From: Bradyrhizobiaceae bacterium
Lineage (GTDB): Bacteria; Pseudomonadota; Alphaproteobacteria; Rhizobiales; Hyphomicrobiaceae
NCBI GenBank assembly: GCA_947475855.1
Contig: CANJPN010000447.1
Location: 1 to 5,535 of the forward strand
Reading direction: 5' to 3'
DNA: 5,535 bases
Part shown: positions 1 through 5,295 of the stretch, one piece after another
Position numbering within the stretch: position 1 is the stretch's first letter
Layout of the letters: every line of letters starts with the position of its first letter
Notes under the pieces: model-generated
Databases searched by the model: none
Seen by the model: only the letters and a program-made list of their open reading frames with translations
Told to the model about the DNA's origin: nothing
Made by a program: the position numbers and the translations under genes

Positions 1-459
1 AAGCTGGTGGCCAATATCGACATGGCGCACGTCCCGTTTCGGGGCGCGGGTCCCGCGACGCTCGCCGTTCTCGACAACTCGGTCCATCTGGGGGCGACTT
101 CGCTGGTCGCGGCCGAAGGTCTGATCAGGGATGGCCAGCTCACCGCGCTCGCGGTCACTTCGGCCAAGCGCTGGTTCTCGCTGCCGGATATACCCAACCT
201 GATCGAACAAGGGTTTCCCGAGTTCGTCGCCGACACGTTCAGCGCATTGCTTGCTCCGGCTCGAACGCCACCGGAAATACTGGCACGGCTCGTCAGTGAG
301 ACGCAGGCCGCCATGAACGCGCCGGATGCGCGAGCGCAAGCGCAGAAGGTCGGTTTCGAAATCGTCGCGGGAACGCCGGAGGAACTCGGCAAGCGCATCG
401 TGAGGGAGTCCGAACAGGTCCGCGATCTCGTCGCCAAGATAGGACTGAAGCCGGAATAG
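1..459 (+). CDS. Bug-family (TctC-like) tripartite tricarboxylate transporter substrate-binding protein, C-terminal part
   Basis: The frame is open from the first base of the window, so the start lies upstream; 152 residues are visible, about half of a usual Bug protein of roughly 320 residues. Seen: a HVPFRGAGPA segment near residue 10, the typical LTALAVTSAKR stretch followed by SLPDIPNLIEQGFPEF around residues 45-75, then LLAPARTPPEILARL and a C-terminal helix region. This order (HVPYKG-like, LRALAVTS-like, LPDVPT-like, APAGTP-like) is characteristic of the family. Bug proteins are periplasmic receptors that bind small carboxylates or other organic acids, sometimes delivering them to TctAB-type permeases; many are orphans. 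The ligand cannot be told from this part. The gene ends 30 nt from the convergent rnhA stop, with no clear terminator between them. Family assignment is secure; the specific role is not. Confidence 0.9.
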   Translation, partial: KLVANIDMAHVPFRGAGPATLAVLDNSVHLGATSLVAAEGLIRDGQLTALAVTSAKRWFSLPDIPNLIEQGFPEFVADTFSALLAPARTPPEILARLVSETQAAMNAPDARAQAQKVGFEIVAGTPEELGKRIVRESEQVRDLVAKIGLKPE

Positions 460-489
460 CCGCTTTACCGACCGCCCCCTTCGAAGCAT

Positions 490-990
490 TCAGCGCAGCT
501 TGTCTTTCTCGTCCTGTTTGGCTTCTTTCTTCGCGGCGCGGAGTTCGGCGATGCCGGCGCGGGCGAGCTCGTCGGCGCGCTCGTTCTCGGGATGACCGGC
601 GTGACCCTTCACCCATTTCCATTCGACTTTGTGGCGGGCGCGTGCGGTATCGAGTTGCTGCCACAGCTCCGCGTTCTTGACCGGCTTCTTGTCGGCGGTC
701 TTCCAGCCGTTGCGCTTCCAGCCGAAAATCCAGGCGGTGATGCCATTCTTGACGTACTGGCTGTCGGTCCACAGCTCTACGCTCGAGGGGCTCTTGAGTG
801 CTTCGAGCGCTGAGATGACGGCCATCAGCTCCATGCGATTGTTGGTGGTGTGGGCCTCGCCGCCTTTGAGTTCCTTGCGATGCCCCCCCGACATGAGGAT
901 TGCGCCCCATCCGCCCGGCCCAGGATTCCCAGAGCACGCGCCGTCGGTGTAGATCACGATGCTGGGGCGTTCACGCGTGCTGTCCGACAT
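490..990 (-). CDS. rnhA: Ribonuclease HI
   Basis: A 166-residue protein of normal RNase HI length plus a short charged tail. It cuts the RNA strand of RNA/DNA hybrids in the cytoplasm (R-loops, leftover primers) with a two-metal mechanism. The catalytic carboxylates are all visible: D16 in YTDGACSGNPGPGG, E54 in NNRMEL, D76 in LWTDSQYV and D140 in NERADELA. H130 in WVKGHAGH corresponds to the catalytic-loop histidine (E. coli H124). The basic WKRNGWKTADKKPVKN handle region is present at about 91-106. The last 15 residues are rich in Lys, Glu and Asp and lie beyond the core fold. The ATG start is 3 nt downstream of the thrB stop and is preceded by a GAGGAC ribosome-binding site inside the thrB end, so the gene is very likely cotranscribed and translationally coupled as the last gene of ispH-thrB-rnhA. 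Confidence 0.97.
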   Translation of the reverse strand: MSDSTRERPSIVIYTDGACSGNPGPGGWGAILMSGGHRKELKGGEAHTTNNRMELMAVISALEALKSPSSVELWTDSQYVKNGITAWIFGWKRNGWKTADKKPVKNAELWQQLDTARARHKVEWKWVKGHAGHPENERADELARAGIAELRAAKKEAKQDEKDKLR

Positions 991-993
991 GCG

Positions 994-1959
994 TTAGTCC
1001 TCGAATCCATAGTCGGCCGGCCGCGTCATCTGCCGGTGCTGGAGAATGCGCGCGACATAATCGGCGGGATCGTGCGGCTTGACGATCGCGTCCTTCGGCG
1101 TTGCGATCCAATCATGTGCGCGCGTCAGCAAGAAGCGAAGGGCAGCGCCGCGTGCGAGCACCGGGATCGCCCGTCCCTCGGCCGGGGTCAACCGCCGGAC
1201 GCTTTGATATCCACCGAGCAGCGCGGCAGCCTTATCGCGATCGAAACGGCGTGAAACGTCGAAGCACCACGCGTTGAGACAGATCCCGATGTCGTAGGCG
1301 AGCAGATCGTTGCACGCGAAGTAGAAATCGATCACGCCCGACAGTCGGTCGCCCAGAAAGAATACGTTATCGGGAAAGAGATCGGCGTGGATGACGCCCT
1401 TCGGCAGGTCCGTGGACCAATTCGGCAACAGGACCGCGAACTCCGTCTCCACGACGGCCGGGAGATCCGGCAGCACCTCGTGGGCGCGCGGCTTGAACCG
1501 GTCGTAGAGCTGGACCCAGCCCTGCGGCCCGAGAGAATTCTCGAGTTTTCGGGGATAGTCGCTTCCTGCCAGATGCATCTGCGCCAGGGTTTGGCCGAGC
1601 AGTGCGCATTGACGCGGCGTCGGCAAGCGCGCGGATATGCCATCGAGGAACGTCACGATGGCGGCGGCGCGGCCTGCAAGCTCGGCAACCTGCTCGCCAT
1701 CCCTGTCGCGCACGGGCAACGGGCAGGCAATGCCCTTGGAAGCGAGATGCTCCATCAGGCCCAGATAGAACGGCAGATTTTCGGGCGCCACTCGCTTCTC
1801 GTAGAGCGTCAGGATGAAGCGACCCTTGACCGTTTCGATGAGGTAATTGGTGTTCTCGACACCTTCAGCGATACCCTTGCACGACCGCAATTCGCCCAGT
1901 CCATGACCGGTCACGAAGCGGGCCAGCTCCTCCTCTGAAACTTGCGTGTAGACGGCCAT
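994..1959 (-). CDS. thrB: Homoserine kinase, APH/choline-kinase-fold type
   Basis: This 321-residue protein phosphorylates L-homoserine to O-phospho-L-homoserine, the committed step toward threonine, in the cytoplasm. It belongs to the aminoglycoside-phosphotransferase-like kinase family used by many alpha- and betaproteobacteria, not the GHMP family of E. coli ThrB. Seen: MAVYTQVSEEEL at the N-terminus, typical of this subfamily; a nucleotide-loop region GIAEGVENTNYL (29-40) followed by FILTLYEKR with the ATP-contacting Lys at 55; the catalytic HADLFPDNV (191-199) with D193 and N198; and the metal-binding D211 in GVIDFYFACNDLLAYDI. An in-frame ATG at 1998 would add 13 residues overlapping the ispH end, but the family N-terminus begins at the 1959 ATG. 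That ATG is 1 nt after the ispH stop and has only a G-rich, weak ribosome-binding site, which suggests coupling to ispH translation. Related APH-fold kinases exist, but the operon position supports thrB. Confidence 0.95.
   Translation of the reverse strand: MAVYTQVSEEELARFVTGHGLGELRSCKGIAEGVENTNYLIETVKGRFILTLYEKRVAPENLPFYLGLMEHLASKGIACPLPVRDRDGEQVAELAGRAAAIVTFLDGISARLPTPRQCALLGQTLAQMHLAGSDYPRKLENSLGPQGWVQLYDRFKPRAHEVLPDLPAVVETEFAVLLPNWSTDLPKGVIHADLFPDNVFFLGDRLSGVIDFYFACNDLLAYDIGICLNAWCFDVSRRFDRDKAAALLGGYQSVRRLTPAEGRAIPVLARGAALRFLLTRAHDWIATPKDAIVKPHDPADYVARILQHRQMTRPADYGFED
997..1002 (-). promoter_or_regulatory. Ribosome-binding site of rnhA within the thrB end
   Basis: On the minus strand GAGGAC lies 6 nt before the rnhA ATG and spans the last codons of thrB. 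It fixes the rnhA start and supports coupled translation. Confidence 0.7.
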
Positions 1960-1960
1960 G

Positions 1961-2959
1961 TTACCCCGCCGCCGCGTCGCGCAGTTCGCGCGGCACATTG
2001 AACGCGATGTTCTCGACCGCCGTTACCACATCCTCGACATCGAGGTCGAACCGTCCGGCGATCCTGGCGAGAATCTCCTCGACCAGTTCTTCGGGCGCGG
2101 AAGCGCCGGCCGTAATGCCGATCGTCGCGATGCCATCGAGGCTCGCGGGGTCGAGTTCGGCGGCGCGCTGGACCAGAAACGCGCGATGGCAGCCTTCGCT
2201 TCGGGCGACGTCCACCAGTCTCTGGGAGTTGGAACTGTTGGGTGCCCCGACCACGATCAGAGCGTCGCAGCGGGCCGCGATCGACTTGACCGCGCTTTGC
2301 CGGTTGGTCGTGGCGTAGCAGATGTCTTCCTTGGCCGGGCCGACAATGGCGGGAAACCGGGTACGGAGGGCGGCTATGATTTCCGCCGTGTCGTCGACGG
2401 AGAGCGTGGTCTGAGTGGCGTAGGCGAGTGCTGCCGGATCGGGCGGAGACAAGCGATCCACATCGGCAACCGTCTCGACCAGTGTTACCGCTCCCTCGGG
2501 TAGCTGGCCCATCGTGCCGATCACCTCGACGTGCCCCTTATGGCCGATCAGCAAGACATGCCGTCCCGCGGCGTGCTGGTGCTCCGCCTGGCGGTGAACC
2601 TTCGTCACCAACGGGCAGGTGGCGTCGATCGACCTGAGATTGCGGAGTTTGGCCGCCAATGGCACCGATTTAGCAACACCGTGAGCAGAAAAGATAACCG
2701 GCTGATCAGTTTCGGGGATCTCAGCGAGGTCCTCCACAAAAACGGCACCTTTGGCGCGCAGTTGATCGACCACGTATTTGTTGTGGACGATCTCGTGACG
2801 CACATAAACGGGGGCGCCGTGCCGGGCGAGTGCAAGCTCTACGATCTTGATGGCTCGTTCCACCCCGGCGCAAAAGCCGCGCGGGGCGGCGCGAAGCACC
2901 TTGAGCCGTGGCTTGTGCAGCACACGGGAGGACGTGACATTGGCGGGATCGGCCGGCAT
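1961..2959 (-). CDS. ispH: 4-hydroxy-3-methylbut-2-enyl diphosphate reductase
   Basis: The 332-residue [4Fe-4S] enzyme makes IPP and DMAPP from HMBPP, the last step of the methylerythritol phosphate pathway, in the cytoplasm. The three cluster cysteines are present: C30 in APRGFCAGV, C115 in DATCPLVTKVH and C214 in DICYATTNRQ. Substrate-site motifs are also intact: RHEIVHN with H59, SAHG with H93, GHKGHVEVIGT with H143 and E145, TQTTLS (182-187), NSSNS (241-245) and AGAS with S287. Start choice is less certain. The frame is open 83 codons further upstream, to an ATG at 3208 that overlaps the divergent lipoprotein gene, and there is a GTG at 3043. I chose the ATG at 2959 because it gives a normal length with about 26 residues before the APRGFCAG block; its ribosome-binding site is poor. 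It is the first gene of the ispH-thrB-rnhA cluster. Confidence 0.95.
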   Translation of the reverse strand: MPADPANVTSSRVLHKPRLKVLRAAPRGFCAGVERAIKIVELALARHGAPVYVRHEIVHNKYVVDQLRAKGAVFVEDLAEIPETDQPVIFSAHGVAKSVPLAAKLRNLRSIDATCPLVTKVHRQAEHQHAAGRHVLLIGHKGHVEVIGTMGQLPEGAVTLVETVADVDRLSPPDPAALAYATQTTLSVDDTAEIIAALRTRFPAIVGPAKEDICYATTNRQSAVKSIAARCDALIVVGAPNSSNSQRLVDVARSEGCHRAFLVQRAAELDPASLDGIATIGITAGASAPEELVEEILARIAGRFDLDVEDVVTAVENIAFNVPRELRDAAAG

Positions 2960-3195
2960 TGGAAGGCGCTCTGGATTGGCTTCTGGGCTCGTTGTGGCTT
3001 CGGTGGCACGGCCGAGGAGATTAGCGAATTGTCGTTGATGCACGGTGCTACGCGCTTGGCCGGTCCCTGTCGAGAGTGCTACGTATGATTCTAGGTCGGG
3101 GGTTGGGTATTCGTCTGGGTGGTCCGCGTCGAAGCGCGGAAACTCGCGCTGCGGCAAGACAGCACTGCGAGAATGCCTTGACGCAATCGGATTGG
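2960..3195. other. Divergent intergenic spacer between ispH and the lipoprotein gene
   Basis: Both flanking genes read outward, so promoters for each should lie here. I see no convincing pair of -35/-10 boxes: a TATGAT on the plus strand at 3084-3089 has no partner at the right distance, and TCGACA with TAGCAC on the minus strand (around 3049-3077) is a weak match. The minus-strand ispH frame stays open through this stretch, so part of it could encode an N-terminal extension of IspH. No repeat or RNA gene is seen. Confidence 0.5.
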
Positions 3196-3861
3196 ATGAT
3201 GCCGCCACTTCAGAAGTTTCACGACAGAAACTGCGCCGGTAGGTCTATCGCGCTAGCCTTCGTGCTGGCGGCGGGGGCGTCGGCCGGCTGCGGACTGTCC
3301 ACGTTCACTTCAGGGCTCGGTGGCAGCGTATTCGGCGGATCGTCGAACGCAGGAGCGGACCCGGCCAAGGTCAATGACGACGAACTGCTGGCGGCCGCAC
3401 GTGGCGACGGCAATTTCACCGGCGCACTCGGTGAGGTATCGGCAAACTGCCCGCGCATCGTGATGCCCGCACGCGACAACAACGTCACGATTTACGAATC
3501 CGGCCGAGCAGGCGATGCGCTGGCCGTGATGCACCGGGGCGAACTCACCAGAACCGCTCGCGAATGCCAGATAGAAGGCAATCGCGTCACCGTGAAATAC
3601 GGCTTCTCCGGGCGCGTTCTGCTGGGACCGAAGGGCCGGGGAGGCGCGATCGGATTGCCGGTGAAGATTGCCATGACGGACGCCAAGCGCGAAGCCGTGC
3701 GGGCAGAGAACCTCAAGGTCGAGACCAGCGTGAGCCTCGAAAAGCCGATCGGCTATTTCTCGGCGGTGCGCACCGTCACGTTCGAACTCCCGCTCGGCTC
3801 GCGCCCCGGGGAGTACGAGATCAACGTCACGTTCGACCGCAACATTCCTGGCGCGGGCTGA
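3196..3861 (+). CDS. Putative exported lipoprotein of unknown function
   Basis: Not assigned to a named family; 221 residues from the first of two adjacent ATGs (3196 and 3199). The N-terminus has a basic stretch (KFHDRNCAGR), a hydrophobic segment SIALAFVLAAGASA and then G-C at residue 32, resembling a lipobox (S-A-G-C) with a suboptimal Ser at -3, so lipidation is likely but not certain. A Gly/Ser linker follows (about 36-53), then a globular part from about 56. Residues C85 and C124 could form a disulfide in the periplasm. The C-terminal half alternates hydrophobic and polar residues, suggesting beta structure, and ends FDRNIPGAG. The layout resembles conserved hypothetical lipoproteins of Hyphomicrobiales with a CPxV...GD...RTARECxxxG pattern, from memory only. 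The gene is divergent from ispH and convergent with the next gene; no strong ribosome-binding site is visible. Confidence 0.75.
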   Translation: MMPPLQKFHDRNCAGRSIALAFVLAAGASAGCGLSTFTSGLGGSVFGGSSNAGADPAKVNDDELLAAARGDGNFTGALGEVSANCPRIVMPARDNNVTIYESGRAGDALAVMHRGELTRTARECQIEGNRVTVKYGFSGRVLLGPKGRGGAIGLPVKIAMTDAKREAVRAENLKVETSVSLEKPIGYFSAVRTVTFELPLGSRPGEYEINVTFDRNIPGAG

Positions 3862-3867
3862 CATACA

Positions 3868-3901
3868 GCGGCGCGGTCCAGCTTCCAACTCTCCGCGCCG
3901 C
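3868..3901. terminator. Stem-loop between convergent genes, possible bidirectional terminator
   Basis: The arms GCGGCGCGG (3868-3876) and CCGCGCCGC (3893-3901) are perfect 9-bp complements with a 16-nt loop. It begins 6 nt after the lipoprotein stop and ends 20 nt from the end of the convergent secreted-protein gene. There is no T tract on either side, so it is not a classical intrinsic terminator; position and GC-rich stem still favour a role in ending or protecting both transcripts. Confidence 0.5.
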
Positions 3902-3921
3902 ATTGCTGTGTCACGAGCCGA

Positions 3922-4314
3922 TCACTCAGCGGTGCTCCCCTTGGCTTTCTCCTGTGCTGCCAGCGCCGCAAGGCGCGCAGCGATCCCCGAGACCGAAGTG
4001 TATTCGCCACCTGTATCGCTGTTGGCCGGGGCTTCCACTGCGGGACCATCGATCCTCGGCGTCGCTTGAGCCACCTTCTTCGGCTCAACCGGTGCGCTGA
4101 CCACGACATCGCCTCCACCCTGAGCCGACGCGGAAACGGCCGAGATACGCTGGACGTTGGCTTTCGCGGGGACTTGGGCTTGCTTCACAGCCGAGGCTTT
4201 TGGCGCATATGAGGAAGCCGCACCCGGCTTGCAGTGCGGACCGGCATGGGCGGCGCCAGCGAAAACGGCCATCGCGAGAGTTGCTGCGGCCAAAGACAGA
4301 ACCTTGTTCATCAT
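3922..4314 (-). CDS. Small secreted Ala-rich protein of unknown function
   Basis: A 130-residue product with a clear Sec signal peptide: MMNK, hydrophobic core VLSLAAATLAMAVFAGA, and a probable signal peptidase I site after AHA (about residue 24). The mature part is Ala-, Pro-, Ser- and Lys-rich and of low complexity until about residue 100, with one cysteine (C28), then a short amphipathic stretch IAARLAALAAQEKAKG near the end. This suggests a mostly disordered periplasmic or exported protein; no enzymatic motif is seen. A further ATG lies 12 nt upstream at 4326, but GGAGAAG inside that extension looks like the ribosome-binding site of the double ATG at 4314/4311, and the signal peptide fits the shorter form. 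It reads in the same direction as the upstream gamma-glutamylcyclotransferase-like gene, 128 nt away, and converges with the lipoprotein gene. Function unknown; it could be a lineage-specific protein. Confidence 0.75.
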   Translation of the reverse strand: MMNKVLSLAAATLAMAVFAGAAHAGPHCKPGAASSYAPKASAVKQAQVPAKANVQRISAVSASAQGGGDVVVSAPVEPKKVAQATPRIDGPAVEAPANSDTGGEYTSVSGIAARLAALAAQEKAKGSTAE

Positions 4315-4320
4315 CTTCTT

Positions 4321-4324
4321 CTCC
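4321..4324 (-). promoter_or_regulatory. Ribosome-binding site deciding the start of the small secreted protein
   Basis: Minus-strand GGAG, followed by AAGAAG and then ATGATG. The spacing is 6 nt to the ATG at 4314 and 9 nt to the one at 4311. It lies inside a possible longer reading from 4326, which argues that the longer form is not the real start. Confidence 0.65.
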
Positions 4325-4415
4325 ATGAGCCGGGCTGGCGTCGGAGGCTTGGAGCCTTTGCCGTGCTCACCCGTGTTGCTGATGGATGGAGACTACCCGG
4401 CGTGACAGCCGCTCG

Positions 4416-4433
4416 CTGTGCTGGCCAGCACAG
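4416..4433. repeat. Perfect 18-bp palindrome after the gamma-glutamylcyclotransferase-like gene
   Basis: CTGTGCTGG followed directly by its complement CCAGCACAG, with no spacer. It lies 9 nt past the stop of the 4443-4862 gene and about 100 nt upstream of the start of the secreted-protein gene on the same strand. It could be a dyad operator for that gene or a 3' hairpin of the preceding one. On the minus strand no T tract follows it. Confidence 0.6.
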
Positions 4434-4442
4434 GGCGTAATT

Positions 4443-4862
4443 TTAGCCGCGGTCGAGCCAACGGCCGTTTGCAATCAGGGGCTTTTCTACAGTCGGCAGC
4501 CGGTAGACGTAGCCCCAGGCCGTCACGTGCTCGCCGCTGGCCAGCGTCACTTCGATCGTTCGGCGCTCGTATTCATTGTGGGGGTGGTTGCCGGGGACGA
4601 TGCCTTCGTAGTCGTCGAGCCAGGCGAGCGTGGTGGCGGGCGTCTTCAACTCGAGCAGTTCACCGTGGACGAACTCGCTTTCACCGTCATCGAGGGCGAG
4701 ACCGGGATAGCGCCCCAGATGATAGAGGCGACCGCGGACGGTGCCTGAACCAACCACGCGCGCTTCTCGTGCGAGCCGGTCACGTTGCGCGCGGCCACCC
4801 GCGCCGGTGTCGCCGCTCAGAAGCGTGCCGTAGACGAAAAGATGAGTTGGCCACGCAGGCAT
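4443..4862 (-). CDS. Gamma-glutamylcyclotransferase-fold (AIG2/GGACT-like) protein
   Basis: A 139-residue single-domain protein. Seen: the N-terminal strand and substrate loop HLFVYGTLLSGD (8-18, signature Y-G-T-L at 11-14), VRGRLYHLGRYPGLAL (42-57), HGELLEL (67-72), the acidic WLDDYEG (81-87) in which E86 matches the usual general acid/base glutamate, then YERRTIEVTL (98-107) and WGYVYR (116-121). Members of this fold release 5-oxoproline from gamma-glutamyl compounds or act on related gamma-glutamylamines; many bacterial members have no proven substrate. Probably cytoplasmic, as there is no signal peptide. An ATG at 5006 would add 48 residues, but that stretch reads through a palindromic repeat and is not part of the family, so the ATG at 4862 is preferred; a GGA sits about 10 nt upstream. 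Not obviously in an operon with glyS, which lies 433 nt upstream. Confidence 0.9.
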   Translation of the reverse strand: MPAWPTHLFVYGTLLSGDTGAGGRAQRDRLAREARVVGSGTVRGRLYHLGRYPGLALDDGESEFVHGELLELKTPATTLAWLDDYEGIVPGNHPHNEYERRTIEVTLASGEHVTAWGYVYRLPTVEKPLIANGRWLDRG

Positions 4863-4920
4863 TCGGTAGATTCCATTGCGGTGCTGTTCGCGTTGCAGGA
4901 GTCCAGATCCCAACTCGTCT

Positions 4921-4952
4921 CCGTCATGGTCCGCGAAGGCGGACCATCCACG
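4921..4952 (+). repeat. Palindromic intergenic element, copy 1
   Basis: It starts CCGTCATGG and ends CCATCCACG. Arms ATGGTCCGC (4926-4934) and GCGGACCAT (4939-4947) are perfect 9-bp complements around a GAAG loop. The core resembles short palindromic repeats scattered between genes in many alphaproteobacteria (TCATGGCCGG...CCGGCCATCCACG type). The same sequence recurs at 5182-5211 on the other strand, differing by one lost base pair and one loop base. Confidence 0.8.
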
Positions 4953-4966
4953 GCTCCTCGTGTGGC

Positions 4967-5021
4967 GCACCTGACGTTTGGTCCCCGCTTGCGCCTGCTC
5001 TCTCAACCAATCGTCAGGTGC
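4967..5021. repeat. Inverted repeat, 16-bp arms with one mismatch
   Basis: GCACCTGACG at 4967-4976 pairs with CGTCAGGTGC at 5012-5021. After one T-T mismatch, TTGGT (4978-4982) pairs with ACCAA (5006-5010), giving 15 of 16 paired positions and a 23-nt loop. It is not followed by a T tract on either strand. Confidence 0.75.
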
Positions 5022-5064
5022 AAAAGCTACACTAGTACCATGATATTGCTCGTGTTCCTTTTGC

Positions 5065-5113
5065 CTCCGACATTTGCTCCGAAGCGCGACGCGAGTGGAA
5101 GCAAATGTCGGAG
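5065..5113. repeat. Inverted repeat, perfect 14-bp arms
   Basis: CTCCGACATTTGCT (5065-5078) and its exact complement AGCAAATGTCGGAG (5100-5113) enclose a 21-nt loop that itself contains a small GCG/CGC stem (5084-5092). No T tract follows on either strand. It is the longest perfect inverted repeat I found in the window and is less GC-rich than the flanking palindromes. Confidence 0.8.
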
Positions 5114-5181
5114 CCGGAACTCCAGCGGGTCACAGCTGCAAGAATGTCTCTCCGTTACTTCTCTTCGCAACATCCATGTGG

Positions 5182-5211
5182 CGTGGATGGCCGCCTGCGC
5201 GGCCATGACGG
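5182..5211 (-). repeat. Palindromic intergenic element, copy 2 (inverted relative to copy 1)
   Basis: Read on the minus strand it starts CCGTCATGG and ends CCATCCACG, like copy 1. Arms ATGGCCGC and GCGGCCAT (plus-strand 5187-5194 and 5199-5206) are perfect 8-bp complements with a 4-nt loop. A competing stem, CATCCA (5171-5176) with TGGATG (5184-5189), overlaps its left arm. Confidence 0.8.
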
Positions 5212-5295
5212 CAGGTATATTTGTTCGGGAATCCTTCGGACGGATCACAGCACGTCGTTTTTCGGCCAGCGTTTCCCTTGGCGACGTTGGTATCC

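Larger units (their letters stand above)
4863..5295. other. 433-nt non-coding spacer rich in inverted repeats
   Basis: There is no gene I can support between the glyS stop and the start of the gamma-glutamylcyclotransferase-like gene. It holds, from left to right, a palindromic element (4921-4952), a 16-bp inverted repeat (4967-5021), a 14-bp inverted repeat (5065-5113) and a second copy of the palindromic element in opposite orientation (5182-5211). No tRNA-like cloverleaf or TPsiC-box sequence was found on either strand. The long open frames across it are carried by the repeats and do not resemble real proteins, apart from one weak transposase-like stretch described in the findings. Confidence 0.7.

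Noticed and set aside
592..1254. Plus-strand open frames opposite rnhA and thrB
   Set aside because: They are antisense shadows of well-supported genes, with no ribosome-binding sites or family resemblance; high GC makes such frames common.
3084..3089. TATGAT resembling a -10 box for the lipoprotein gene
   Set aside because: No acceptable -35 element lies 16-18 nt upstream, so it is not supported as a promoter.
3178..3183. TTGACG resembling a -35 box just before the lipoprotein start
   Set aside because: A -10 element at the normal spacing would fall inside the coding region, after the only plausible start codons, and none is seen there.
4345..4357. Short inverted repeat AGGCT-TGG-AGCCT upstream of the secreted-protein gene
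   Set aside because: A 5-bp stem is expected by chance in GC-rich DNA and there is no T tract or other supporting context.
4863..5006. 48-residue N-terminal extension of the gamma-glutamylcyclotransferase-like protein
   Set aside because: The extension is translated repeat sequence (copy 1 palindrome) and the family begins just before the VYGTL motif, which fits the ATG at 4862.
5215..5260. Possible tRNA-like segment (GTTCGGGAATCC resembling a TPsiC arm)
   Set aside because: No matching acceptor, D or anticodon stems can be formed around it on either strand.
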